64,000 nucleotides of DNA from Sphingopyxis sp. (lineage in GTDB: Bacteria; Pseudomonadota; Alphaproteobacteria; Sphingomonadales; Sphingomonadaceae), in assembly GCF_016704835.1 (NCBI RefSeq), contig NZ_JADIZJ010000001.1:1287001-1351000 (forward strand), written 5' to 3'. Position 1 is the stretch's first letter. Every line of letters starts with the position of its first letter. The position numbers were made by a program, and so were the translations under genes. The notes below the pieces were generated by a model. That model was not told the origin of the DNA and made no database searches. It saw only the letters and a program-made list of their open reading frames with translations. Of the stretch, positions 43,929-52,769 are shown piece by piece.

Positions 43929-45412
43929 ATGAACAACCTATGCAATAGCACATCAGTCCAAATCGAAGGCGGCGCGATCCGCGGCAGCATTTGTGGCTCG
44001 GTCGTACGCTTTCTTGGTATTCCCTACGCGGCTCCGCCGCAGCGTTTTGAATTGCCGCGGCTTCCGGTCAGCTGGGACGGCGTTCGGAACATGGACGATC
44101 CGGGACCTCCGGCACCGCACCGGATCAGGCCTTTTCCCGCGATCGATCCTTCCCCCCTGGTCGGGCACGGCAGCGATGGCAGCGATGGTGATTATCTGCG
44201 CCTCAACATCTGGGCGCCGCGCGAAGCCGTGGCGGCGCCGGTTATGGTGTTCATCCATGGCGGCGGTTTTGTCGCCGGCAGCAAGGATGCGACGGTGCAT
44301 GATGGCAGCGCTTTTGCTGCGTCAGGCGTCATCTGCGTCGCGATCAATTACCGCATGGGGATCGACGGTTTTCTGCCGGTTCCGGGGGCGCCGACCAACC
44401 TGGGGCTGCGCGATATATTGTTCGCGCTGGCGTGGGTGCAGCGCAATATTGCGGTGTTTGGCGGCGATCCGGCAAATGTCACGGTGTTTGGTGAGAGCGC
44501 CGGGGCGATGGCGATCGCTGACCTCGTCACCTCGCCGCTGGCCGAGGGAATGTTCGCGCGGGCGATCATCCAGAGCGGGCATGGCGCAATGGTGCGCGAG
44601 ATCGACGTGGCGCAGCGGCTGGTGCGGAAGTTGGCGAAAGTGCTGCGTATCGTGCCCGATGCAAACGGGTTTCTACCGGTGTCCAACACAGATGCGATGG
44701 ATGCGCTCGACAAGGTGGCGAAGCCTTGGGCGATCGACTTGCGAGACAAGGACGGGCGCGAACCGGTTTATGGGATCAGCCGGTTCATCCCGGTTTACGG
44801 CGACGATGTGCTGCCGAGAAGCCGATCGACGCGCTGCATAAAGGCGCCGGGCGCGACGTGGAAGTTGTCATCGGCACTAATGCCGATGAGATGAACCTGT
44901 ATTTTGTGCCCACCGGGGTGCGCAAAAAGATCGGCGGGTTGCTTGCGCGCTGGCTGCTCGGGCGGTCGCATCCGCAGGCGAAGGCGGCGCTGATGGCTTA
45001 TGGTTACAAGCAGAAGGGGATGCGGCCGGGCGAGGCGATGACGCGCGCGATGACCGATCTCGTGTTCCGCTGGCCCGCGCGGCAATATGCCGCGGCGCAT
45101 CAGGGCAAGACGTGGCTGTACGAGTTCGACTGGCGATCGCCCGCGTGCGACGGCGAACTGGGCGCGTGCCATGGGATCGAAATGCCGTTTGTGTTCAAGA
45201 CGCTGCCGACCGTCACCGGGCCGCGGGGGCTGGCGGGGATGGACCCGCCGCAGGCGCTGGCCGAGCATGTCCACGATCTGTGGGCGGGCTTCGCACGCAG
45301 CGGATCGATGCCGTGGCCCGAGTTCGACGCCGATCGAATGGTGTATCAGATGACGCGCGGCGAAGCGGTCCATGAACCGGTGATGCCCGCCGCCGCCTTC
45401 GTGCCGGAATAG
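43929..45412 (+). pseudogene. Type-B carboxylesterase, one-base frameshift
   Basis: An alpha/beta hydrolase of the carboxylesterase type B family, about 494 residues once corrected. Features: IRGSICGSVVRFLGIPYAAPP, oxyanion-hole VFIHGGGFVAGS, nucleophile GESAGAMAI, acid region VVIGTNADEMN, and a catalytic His in ACHGIEMPF. At about 44815 the sequence CTGCCGAGAAG lacks one G; with CTGCCGGAGAAG the reading continues as EKPIDALHKGAGRDVE and runs to the stop at 45412. As given, the protein stops at 44894 without its catalytic His. Either a recent inactivation or a consensus error. The SDR gene follows after four bases. Confidence 0.85.
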
Positions 45413-45416
45413 GTCG

Positions 45417-46190
45417 ATGTATCTTGCGAAGCTGCGGCTTGACGGACGCACGGCCTTTGTGACGGGCGGCGCGCAGGGGATTGGGTTGGCGGCGGCAGAA
45501 GCGCTGGCCGAGGCTGGCGCGCGGGTGACGATCGCAGACCGCGATGCCGCCGCGCTCGATCGCGCGGTCACCGACCTTGGTGCCAAAGGCTATGCCGTTT
45601 TTGCCGAGGCGCTCGACGTGACCGATAGCGCCGCAGTCGATGCCGCCGCAGCGGCAATGCTCGCGCGCGAGGGACGGATCGACATCCTGATCAATAATGC
45701 CGGGATCGCGCGCAGCGAGACCGCCGCCGAGGATGTCGCCGACGAACGCTGGCTGAACGTGCTCGATGTGAACCTCAATGGCAGCTTCTGGTGCGCGCGC
45801 GCTTTTGGGCGGCACATGCTCGCGGCGGGGCGCGGGAGCATCGTCAATATCGGGTCGATGTCGGGCTTCATCGTCAACCGGCCGCAGCCGCAAAGCTATT
45901 ATAACGCGTCGAAAGCGGCGGTGCATCAGCTGACCAAGAGTCTGGCCGCCGAATGGGCGGCGCGCGGCGTGCGGGTGAATGCGGTGGCACCGACTTATAT
46001 TGCGACGCCGCTGAACGCTTTTGCCGACAAGGAGGGTGAGATGTATCGCCGCTGGATCGACGGGACGCCGATGGCGCGGCTGGGCGAGCCCGAGGAGGTC
46101 GCGGCGGTAATCCTGTTCCTGGCGTCGGATATGGCAAGCTTGATGACCGGGAGCGTGGTGCTGGCTGACGGCGGGTATAGCTGTTGGTAG
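45417..46190 (+). CDS. Short-chain dehydrogenase/reductase
   Basis: A 257-residue classical SDR. NAD-binding VTGGAQGIGLAAAEAL near residue 15, NNAGIAR, catalytic Ser in NIGSMSGF, and YYNASK. The C-terminal signature FLASDMASLMTGSVVLADGGYS marks the FabG/sorbitol-dehydrogenase-like group. It probably oxidises a secondary alcohol of the compound released by the esterases. It starts four bases after the carboxylesterase stop codon, so the two were co-transcribed. Confidence 0.93.
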   Translation: MYLAKLRLDGRTAFVTGGAQGIGLAAAEALAEAGARVTIADRDAAALDRAVTDLGAKGYAVFAEALDVTDSAAVDAAAAAMLAREGRIDILINNAGIARSETAAEDVADERWLNVLDVNLNGSFWCARAFGRHMLAAGRGSIVNIGSMSGFIVNRPQPQSYYNASKAAVHQLTKSLAAEWAARGVRVNAVAPTYIATPLNAFADKEGEMYRRWIDGTPMARLGEPEEVAAVILFLASDMASLMTGSVVLADGGYSCW

Positions 46191-46207
46191 CGGACGCCAC
46201 AAAGCAT

Positions 46208-46282
46208 CGTCATTTCGCGCCAAGCGAAGCAATCCAGGGCGGTGTACGCCACTCTGGATTGCTTCGCTTGGCTCGCATGACG
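46208..46282. repeat. Dispersed palindromic repeat, family A (copy 4)
   Basis: CGTCATTTCGCGCCAAGCGAAGCAATCCAG with a near-perfect complement ending GCTTGGCTCGCATGACG, centred on a GTGTAC loop. It separates the SDR block from the next TonB receptor. Confidence 0.88.
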
Positions 46283-46335
46283 GGATGGGACACCCGCGCT
46301 CTGCAAACCCGGTCTGCGGATCGGCACAATCGACG

Positions 46336-46370
46336 ACCTTTCATATAGGTTCAAAAGCTGTCAGATAGGT
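46336..46370 (+). promoter_or_regulatory. Shared regulatory motif upstream of TonB receptor
   Basis: AGCTGTCAGATAGGT (46356-46370) matches 14 of 15 bases with the right half of the dyad at 51248. A left part, ACCTTTCATATAGGT (46336-46350), matches 12 of 15 bases of that dyad's left half, but the spacer is five bases rather than eight. The position is 42-76 bases before the receptor start. Probably bound by the AraC or FadR-type regulator encoded at 51315 or 52061. Confidence 0.7.
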
Positions 46371-46411
46371 TTCTGCAGGGCGGCCTGGACCGCCTCTTTT
46401 GGGGATGTCTG

Positions 46412-48547
46412 ATGACCAAACTGAATTTTGCCGTTTCCACCGCCGTGCTGGCAACGATGCTCGCCGCCGCGCCGGCCTTTGCGCAGGATGCTGCCGGGGC
46501 GGCGGCCGCCGAAGGCGAGGACGACGGCGTGATCGTGGTGACTGCACGCAAGCGCGACGAAACATTGTCCGATGTGCCGATCGCAGTGACCGCGATCGAT
46601 GGCGACACACTGACCGCGCGCGGGATCAATTCGGTGCGCGAGGCGGCGGTCCTGTCGCCGGGGCTCAACATCAACAGCGACGGCAGCGGCCGTGCGTTTG
46701 TTGCGATCCGCGGCGTCGGGGTGACGCTGGTGCAGTCGGTGCAGCCGGGGGTCGGCCTGTTCATCGACGGCATCTACCAGCCGAACACCGCCTACCTCAA
46801 CAACCCTTTGCTCGATGTCGAGCGCATCGAAGTGCTGCGCGGGCCGCAGGGTACGCTCTATGGCAAGAATACGCTGGGCGGCGCGATCAACGTCATTACC
46901 CGCGCCCCGAGCGACGTGTTCGAGGCGCGCGCCAATGGCAGCTACGCCGGCCCCGACAACAGCTGGCTGGTGTCGGGCGCGGTGAGCGGGCCGATCGCGG
47001 GCGATGTGCTCGGGTTCCGGATTGCCGCCTCGCACCGTCAGCAGGACGGTTTCCTGACCAACACGCTGCTCAACAAGGACGCCAATCGCTTCAACACCGA
47101 TTCGATCAACGCGACACTGCGTCTCGCGCCTTCGGACGGCTTTTCGCTGACGATCAAAGGCTATTATGACTGGGTCGACGGGGTGAACACACCCTATTCG
47201 CGCGTTAGCGGGCCGACCGATTATCGGCGAGATATCCAGTTCAATGCCCTGAACGAAATTTCGTACAAATATCGCGGCATCAACGCGCGCGCCGAAGCCG
47301 ATCTGGGCGGCGGGTCAAAGCTGAGCGTCATCGGCGCCTATGACATGCGCAACAGCTTCGCGCCCGACAACGACGGCGATTTCGGCCCAACCAATACGGT
47401 GCGCACTGTCGGCCGCGACAGCCTGCGCACGATGACGCTGGAAACGCGGCTCGACAGCGAATGGACCGATCAGATTTCGACGCTCGTCGGGGTCTTTTAT
47501 AGCAATGAGGCGACGCGTGCGAATGTCACCGACACGATCTCGCTCGTCCATCCGGTCTTTGGCCCGATCAGCATCGTGCGCAACACGGTGGCGAAGAATG
47601 TCGCCGACACCTATGCGGCTTTCGGCACCATGTTCTGGAAACCCAACTCCGATTGGGAAGTCGCGCTGGGGCTGCGTTACGATCGTGAGAACCGGGTTTC
47701 GCGCAGCGCGATTTCGGGCGCCATCCTGCCGATTGCGAAGCTCAAATCAAGCGAGTGGCAGCCCAAGCTCACCGTATCGCGCAAATGGACCCCCGACCTG
47801 ATGACCTATGTGTCGGTCGCGCGCGGCTATCGCGGTGGCGGGTTTAACGCGCCGACGGCACCGACGCGCACTTATAACGGAGACTCGGCATGGACTTATG
47901 AAGCGGGGGCGAAATATGCGACGCCCCGGCTGATGCTGTCGGGCGCGGTTTTCTACAATGATTACAAGAATTATATCGGGCTCAACTCGATTGCACCGGC
48001 GGCGGGCGGCGGGCTTGTCACCGTCGATCTCAACAGCGGCGACGTCGAAAGCTATGGTGTCGAACTCGAAGCGATGGTGCGGCCGGTGTCCGCCTGGACG
48101 ATCCGCGGCGGCTTTACCTATATGCACGCGCGCATCACCGACGACAGCGCCTATGTCAGCACGACCGGGCGCCAGCTGTCGTCCGACCGGCTGACCTTTC
48201 AGCCCGACTGGCTCGCCAACATCTCGACCGACTACCGGATCGAGATGGGCGGCGACGATGAAGTCGTGCTGAGCGCCGGGCTGTTCGGCAAGGGCAAGCG
48301 GCTGGCGGCGACGCTGAATGAGACGACGCCGACGTTCCTCGACAGCTATTGGCTGACCAACGCGTCGATCGCGTATCGCACCGGTCCGGTCGAGATTGCG
48401 CTGTTCGCCAACAATCTGTTCAATACCGAATATTTCGAAAGCTATATCGAAAAGACGACGCTGGCGCTCGCCGGGCTGCCCGCCTCCGACCTTGGCATCA
48501 CGGGCGACCGCCGCCGTTACGGCGTGCGTGCCAGCCTGAAGTTCTGA
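46412..48547 (+). CDS. TonB-dependent receptor
   Basis: A 711-residue receptor. Signal peptide about residues 1-24 (ending AFAQ), TonB box VIVVTARKRDE, plug with VERIEVLRGPQGTLYGKNTLGGAINVITR, and a barrel ending in a terminal Phe (RASLKF). The RGPQGTLYGKNTLGG type is common among receptors for small organic ligands in sphingomonads. It heads an apparent operon with the FAD hydroxyacid dehydrogenase (gap two bases) and the MFS carrier (overlap), which suggests uptake of a hydroxy acid. Confidence 0.95.
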   Translation: MTKLNFAVSTAVLATMLAAAPAFAQDAAGAAAAEGEDDGVIVVTARKRDETLSDVPIAVTAIDGDTLTARGINSVREAAVLSPGLNINSDGSGRAFVAIRGVGVTLVQSVQPGVGLFIDGIYQPNTAYLNNPLLDVERIEVLRGPQGTLYGKNTLGGAINVITRAPSDVFEARANGSYAGPDNSWLVSGAVSGPIAGDVLGFRIAASHRQQDGFLTNTLLNKDANRFNTDSINATLRLAPSDGFSLTIKGYYDWVDGVNTPYSRVSGPTDYRRDIQFNALNEISYKYRGINARAEADLGGGSKLSVIGAYDMRNSFAPDNDGDFGPTNTVRTVGRDSLRTMTLETRLDSEWTDQISTLVGVFYSNEATRANVTDTISLVHPVFGPISIVRNTVAKNVADTYAAFGTMFWKPNSDWEVALGLRYDRENRVSRSAISGAILPIAKLKSSEWQPKLTVSRKWTPDLMTYVSVARGYRGGGFNAPTAPTRTYNGDSAWTYEAGAKYATPRLMLSGAVFYNDYKNYIGLNSIAPAAGGGLVTVDLNSGDVESYGVELEAMVRPVSAWTIRGGFTYMHARITDDSAYVSTTGRQLSSDRLTFQPDWLANISTDYRIEMGGDDEVVLSAGLFGKGKRLAATLNETTPTFLDSYWLTNASIAYRTGPVEIALFANNLFNTEYFESYIEKTTLALAGLPASDLGITGDRRRYGVRASLKF

Positions 48548-48549
48548 CG

Positions 48550-49953
48550 ATGGCGGGGATGGCGCATTCGGACGAACGCAGGCCGCTCCCCGCCAGCCTG
48601 GTAGGGGCGCTGGAGGAGCGGTTTGGGGACCGTTTCCAGCGGGGGGACGCGGTGCTCGGGCAGCATGGATCGAGCGAGTCCCATTTCGCCACCGTGCTGC
48701 CCGACGCTGTTGTCTTTGCGCATTCGACCGACGATGTCGTCGCGCTGGTGAAGCTCTGTGCGGCGGCCGACATTCCGATCGTGCCGTTCGGCGCCGGGAC
48801 GTCGATCGAGGGCAATGCGCTGGCGATCAACGGCGGCATCTCGCTCGACATGAGTCAGATGGACCAGGTGCTCGCGGTCAACGCCGAGGATTTCGACTGC
48901 GTCGTCCAGCCCGGGGTACGCCGCGAAGAGCTCAACGTCCATTTGCGCGACCAGGGGCTATTCTTTCCAATCGACCCTGGTGCCAATGCGACGATCGGCG
49001 GCATGGCGTCGACGCGTGCGTCGGGCACCAACGCGGTGCGCTATGGGACGATGAAGGACACCGTGCTCAGCCTTCAAATCGTGACGCCGCAAGGGACGGT
49101 GATCCGCACCGCGCGCCGCGCGCGCAAGTCCGCGGCGGGCTATGATCTGACTCGGCTGTATGTCGGCTCGGAAGGCACGCTGGGCATCATCACCGAGGTC
49201 ACGCTGCGGCTGCATCCGGTTCCCGAAACGATTTCGGCGGCGGTGTGCAGCTTCGATACGTTGGGCGGCGCAGTCGATACCGTGGTGCAGTCGATCCAGT
49301 GCGCGGTGCCACTGGCGCGGGTCGAGATTCTCGACACCAAACAGATGATCGCGGTCAACCGCTGGTCGAAGCTCGACTATCCCGAGGCGCCAACGCTGTT
49401 CTTCGAATTCCACGGCAGCGCGATGAATGTTGCCGAGCAGGTTGAGACGGTGAAGGCGCTGGCGGAAGCCAATGGCGGCAGCGCGTTCAACTGGTCGAAC
49501 CTCCCTGAAGAACGCTCCAAATTGTGGCGCGCGCGACATGAGGCCTATTATGCGGCCGTGAATATGCGCGCCGGGGCGATCGGGTGGGCGACCGACGTCT
49601 GTGTGCCGATCAGCCGCCTCGCCGAGTGTATCGCCGAAACGCATATCGATCTCGAGACGTCATCGGTTCCCGCGACCATCCTGGGCCATGTCGGGGACGG
49701 CAATTTTCACGTCATCTTCTCGATTGATCCGCAGGCGCCCGCAGAGATGGCGCAAGTCGAGGCGATCAACGCGCGCCTCGTCGAGCGCGCGCTGGCGATG
49801 GACGGGACGTGCACCGGCGAGCATGGCATCGGCATTGGCAAGCAGGAATGGCTGGTCGCCGAGTTGGGCGACGCGGTCGAACAGATGCGGATGATCAAGC
49901 GCGCGCTCGATCCCCAGAATTTGCTCAACCCCGGCAAGATCTTCGCGCTATGA
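48550..49953 (+). CDS. FAD-linked D-2-hydroxy acid dehydrogenase (GlcD/D-lactate dehydrogenase type)
   Basis: A 467-residue VAO-fold flavoprotein. The FAD-binding VPFGAGTSIEGNALAINGGISLDM is followed by DPGANATIGGMASTRASGTNAVRYGT. In the C-terminal domain the metal/substrate motif GHVGDGNFHV and TGEHGIGIGKQEW are present. It is close to D-lactate dehydrogenase (cytochrome) and glycolate oxidase GlcD; GlcE/GlcF partners are not present, favouring the single-subunit dehydrogenase. It starts two bases after the receptor stop codon and overlaps the MFS gene (ATGA). An in-frame ATG at 48559 is an alternative start. Confidence 0.93.
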   Translation: MAGMAHSDERRPLPASLVGALEERFGDRFQRGDAVLGQHGSSESHFATVLPDAVVFAHSTDDVVALVKLCAAADIPIVPFGAGTSIEGNALAINGGISLDMSQMDQVLAVNAEDFDCVVQPGVRREELNVHLRDQGLFFPIDPGANATIGGMASTRASGTNAVRYGTMKDTVLSLQIVTPQGTVIRTARRARKSAAGYDLTRLYVGSEGTLGIITEVTLRLHPVPETISAAVCSFDTLGGAVDTVVQSIQCAVPLARVEILDTKQMIAVNRWSKLDYPEAPTLFFEFHGSAMNVAEQVETVKALAEANGGSAFNWSNLPEERSKLWRARHEAYYAAVNMRAGAIGWATDVCVPISRLAECIAETHIDLETSSVPATILGHVGDGNFHVIFSIDPQAPAEMAQVEAINARLVERALAMDGTCTGEHGIGIGKQEWLVAELGDAVEQMRMIKRALDPQNLLNPGKIFAL

Positions 49954-51278
49954 TGGCGGCGCAGGCTGAACCGCTCGCGTTGCCCAACGCGCGGCTGACC
50001 GCGCCCGCGACCCTTGTCCCGCTGTTGCTGCTCGCGCTGGTCGCGACGATGGGTTTCACCGCGCTCGGCAGCTTTGGCACGATACAGGAAAGCGCCAAGG
50101 CCGAGCTGGGGATGAGCGACGATGCGCTGGCGCTGATCCAGGGGCTTGGTGCTGCGGTGCCGATGGTGCTGTTTTCGATCCCGATCGGCATATTGGTCGA
50201 CCGGCGCAACCGGGTACGGCTGACGATCGGGCTGGCGCTGCTCTGGACGCTTGGGACGTTGCTCACCGCCTTTGCGCCGAGCGCAGGGCTGCTTACCGCA
50301 GCGCGGATGCTGGTCGGCATCGGTTCGACCGGTTCGCTCACCGCGGCGCTTTCGCTGTGCGCCGATTTTTGCGCGCCCGAGCAGCGTGGACGCGCGATGC
50401 TGATCGTCAATCTCGGCAAGGCGCTGGGGGTGGCGCTCGGTTTTGCACTGACCGGCTGGCTGTTCGGGTTGCTGACCGATTTTTCGGCGATCGGCTGGCT
50501 CGGCGAACTTGCGCCGTGGCGCGGGGCGCATGTGTTGCTCGCGGCAATCAGCGCGCTGTGCCTGCTGCCGCTGCTGTTTCTGCGCGAACCTGAACGCCAA
50601 GAGGTCGAGGCGAGCCCCGATGCGCCGTTCCGCATCGTCGCCGCCGAACTGTGGTCGCGGCGCTCGTTCCTCGGCCCGCTCTTCGCGGGTCAGGTCGCCG
50701 TCGTCATGGCCGATGTCGCCGCGACGGTGTGGGTCGCGCCGGTGCTGTCGCGCGATTTCGGGCTCCAGCCACAGCAATTTGCCGGTTGGGTCGGGGCGCT
50801 GATGTTCGGGACCGGGGTAGCCGGCGCGGTGCTCGGCGGCTTGTCGGCCGATATCGGCCAGAAGAGCCAGCGGCGCGGCGGCATATTATTAGGTGCGGTG
50901 ATCGCGGCCGGGATCGGCGTGCCGGCGGCCCTGTTCCCGCTGATGCCGAGCGTGGCGGGCCTGGCGGTCGCGCTGGGGGTGATGTCGATGTGCGGTGCGG
51001 TGACCGGGCTGGTCGTATCGGTCGCGCTCACCGTGCTGCTGCCCAATGAGCTGCGCGGGCTGTGCATCGGCGCCTTTATAGCGATCGCCGGGCTGATCGG
51101 CTTCGGACTGGCGCCGTGGATCGTGACGCAGGTCAGCGGGCTGATGGGCGGCGAGGCGATGCTGGCCGAGGCGCTGGCGCTGGTTGGCGTGATCGTCAGC
51201 GCGCTGTCGTTCTTCGCCTTCATGCTCGCAATGCGGCGGGCGCCAGAACCTATCATACAGCTATTGCCAAAGCTGTAA
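49950..51278 (+). CDS. MFS transporter
   Basis: A 442-residue, twelve-helix major facilitator. Motif A-like ILVDRRNRVRLTIG follows helix 2, and GSTGSLTAALSLCADFCAPEQRGRAM follows helix 4. Substrate by context: a hydroxy acid handled by the adjacent dehydrogenase. The start ATG overlaps the previous stop codon (ATGATG). The 3' end of the gene (QLLPKL codons) overlaps the left part of the dyad operator for the next gene, so the operator is partly within coding sequence. Confidence 0.92.
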   Translation: MMAAQAEPLALPNARLTAPATLVPLLLLALVATMGFTALGSFGTIQESAKAELGMSDDALALIQGLGAAVPMVLFSIPIGILVDRRNRVRLTIGLALLWTLGTLLTAFAPSAGLLTAARMLVGIGSTGSLTAALSLCADFCAPEQRGRAMLIVNLGKALGVALGFALTGWLFGLLTDFSAIGWLGELAPWRGAHVLLAAISALCLLPLLFLREPERQEVEASPDAPFRIVAAELWSRRSFLGPLFAGQVAVVMADVAATVWVAPVLSRDFGLQPQQFAGWVGALMFGTGVAGAVLGGLSADIGQKSQRRGGILLGAVIAAGIGVPAALFPLMPSVAGLAVALGVMSMCGAVTGLVVSVALTVLLPNELRGLCIGAFIAIAGLIGFGLAPWIVTQVSGLMGGEAMLAEALALVGVIVSALSFFAFMLAMRRAPEPIIQLLPKL

Positions 51279-51285
51279 GATAGGT
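51248..51285 (+). promoter_or_regulatory. 38-bp dyad operator upstream of the araC-type gene
   Basis: ACCTATCATACAGCT (51248-51262), an eight-base spacer, then AGCTGTAAGATAGGT (51271-51285). The halves are complementary at 14 of 15 positions. It begins inside the MFS coding end and lies 30 bases before the AraC-type start. The same half-site occurs upstream of the receptor at 46412, which would make both ends of this block respond to one regulator. Confidence 0.85.
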
Positions 51286-51314
51286 CTATAGGGTCGGCGA
51301 GGGAGTTTCGTTCC

Positions 51315-52064
51315 ATGCCGAGCAAGCACAGCGTCATCGTCTCGTCCGAAATGACAAGCTTTGTCGGTGCCGGAGCCTGCGATCGCCTGCTGCTGCCGCC
51401 CGATGCGTTGCTGATCGGCTTTGGCGATATCGGCGAGCCGGTCGTTCGTACGCTGGCGTTTAGCGAACTGGAAGGCGAAGGGCATTTGCTGGTGTTTGCG
51501 GTGTCGCGCGGCGCCTGCCGCCGATTGTTTGACGAACTGCCCGATCCCGGCGGGCGCTGGTATTTGCCGTCGGACCTCCGCGCGCTGGGACAATCGATCA
51601 TCGCCCCCGAATGCGAGGCCGCCGCGGCAGATACGCTGCGGCTGGCGCGGAGCATCGAGATGCTCTGCCAGTTTTTTGCCGCGCTGCGGACGGGCAGCTT
51701 GGTCGCCGTCGACGGCCAGCCGAGTTTGAGCGAGGGCGACATTTCGCGGATCGCGGCAGCACGGCGGATCGTCGACACCCGCTGGCACGAGAAGCTGACG
51801 ATCGACAATATTGCGCGCAGTTGCGGGATCAATCGCGACAAGCTGACCCGCGGCTTTCGCGAACTTTACCATTGCAGCGTCGGCGAGGCGCTGAGTGAGC
51901 GGCGACTGCGGCAGGCGCGGACCTTGCTTGCCGCGAGCGACTTGCCGGTTGCCAGCATCGGCTATCGCTGCGGATATCTGAACAACGCCAGCTTTACGCG
52001 CGCCTTTTCGCGGCGCTTCGGCATGGCGCCGACCGCGATGCGGCGGATGGGTGTCGCGGCATGA
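51315..52064 (+). CDS. AraC family transcriptional regulator
   Basis: A 249-residue regulator. The N-terminal 135 residues match the short PchR-like/AraC sensor type without a clear cupin signature. The C-terminal DNA-binding domain has both helix-turn-helix units: LTIDNIARSCGINRDKLTRGFRELYHCSVGEAL and LPVASIGYRCGYLNNASFTRAFSRRFG. The stop codon overlaps the next regulator gene (ATGA). The dyad operator upstream suggests autoregulation or control by the FadR-type partner. Confidence 0.92.
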   Translation: MPSKHSVIVSSEMTSFVGAGACDRLLLPPDALLIGFGDIGEPVVRTLAFSELEGEGHLLVFAVSRGACRRLFDELPDPGGRWYLPSDLRALGQSIIAPECEAAAADTLRLARSIEMLCQFFAALRTGSLVAVDGQPSLSEGDISRIAAARRIVDTRWHEKLTIDNIARSCGINRDKLTRGFRELYHCSVGEALSERRLRQARTLLAASDLPVASIGYRCGYLNNASFTRAFSRRFGMAPTAMRRMGVAA

Positions 52065-52765
52065 GCGCGGTGATCGACCTCGGCCGCGGCTCGCTCGTCG
52101 ATCGTGCGGTCGATGCTGTTCGCGACTATATCCGCACCCATGACCTGAAGGTCGGCGACACGCTGCCGGGTGAGGGGAGCTTTGCGACGCAGCTGGGGGT
52201 CAGCCGTCCGGTGATGCGCGAGGCGTTCGGCGCGCTGACGGCGCTGCGGCTGGTCGACGTCGGCAACGGCCGCAAACCGCGCGTCGCGGCGATCGACGGC
52301 TCGGTGATGGCTGCATCGATGGGGCATGCAGTCAACACCGCGCAGGTGTCGCTCGCCGATGTGTGGGAGGTTCGCCGGACGCTCGAACTGCGCACCGCCG
52401 AACTGGCTGCGATCAACCGCAGCGAGGAACAGGCGCAGGCGATTCTGACCGCCGCGCACGGGCTGTCGGTCGAGCATGACGAAGCCGCGCGGACCGCGGC
52501 GGACACGCGCTTTCACCAGACGATTGCGGCGGCGAGCGGCAATCCGCTGTTCCTGCAGATCGTGCGCTCGTTCGAGCAGTTGATGGCGGTCGCGATCCCC
52601 CGCGCCTGGGCCGGGCGCACCACGCGCGAAGAGCGCGACGAAACGCTGGCGCTGCACCGTGAGGTCGCCGAGGCGATCGCGGCGCGCGATCCAGCGCGCG
52701 CGCGCGCCGCGATGGACAGCCATTTCGACAATTCGATCGGCGAAATGCTCAAGGATCAGTTCTGA
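52061..52765 (+). CDS. FadR/GntR family regulator (FCD domain)
   Basis: A 234-residue repressor-type protein. The GntR winged helix is at residues 10-75 (VGDTLPGEGSFATQLGVSRPVMREAFGALTALRLVDV). The FCD ligand-binding domain follows with the expected metal-binding pattern in ADTRFHQTIAAASGN and LHREVAEAI. FCD regulators mainly sense organic acids such as lactate, glycolate, gluconate or galactonate, which fits the dehydrogenase upstream. It overlaps the AraC-type gene by four bases; the ROK kinase follows after four bases. Confidence 0.93.
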   Translation: MSAVIDLGRGSLVDRAVDAVRDYIRTHDLKVGDTLPGEGSFATQLGVSRPVMREAFGALTALRLVDVGNGRKPRVAAIDGSVMAASMGHAVNTAQVSLADVWEVRRTLELRTAELAAINRSEEQAQAILTAAHGLSVEHDEAARTAADTRFHQTIAAASGNPLFLQIVRSFEQLMAVAIPRAWAGRTTREERDETLALHREVAEAIAARDPARARAAMDSHFDNSIGEMLKDQF

Positions 52766-52769
52766 GCCG

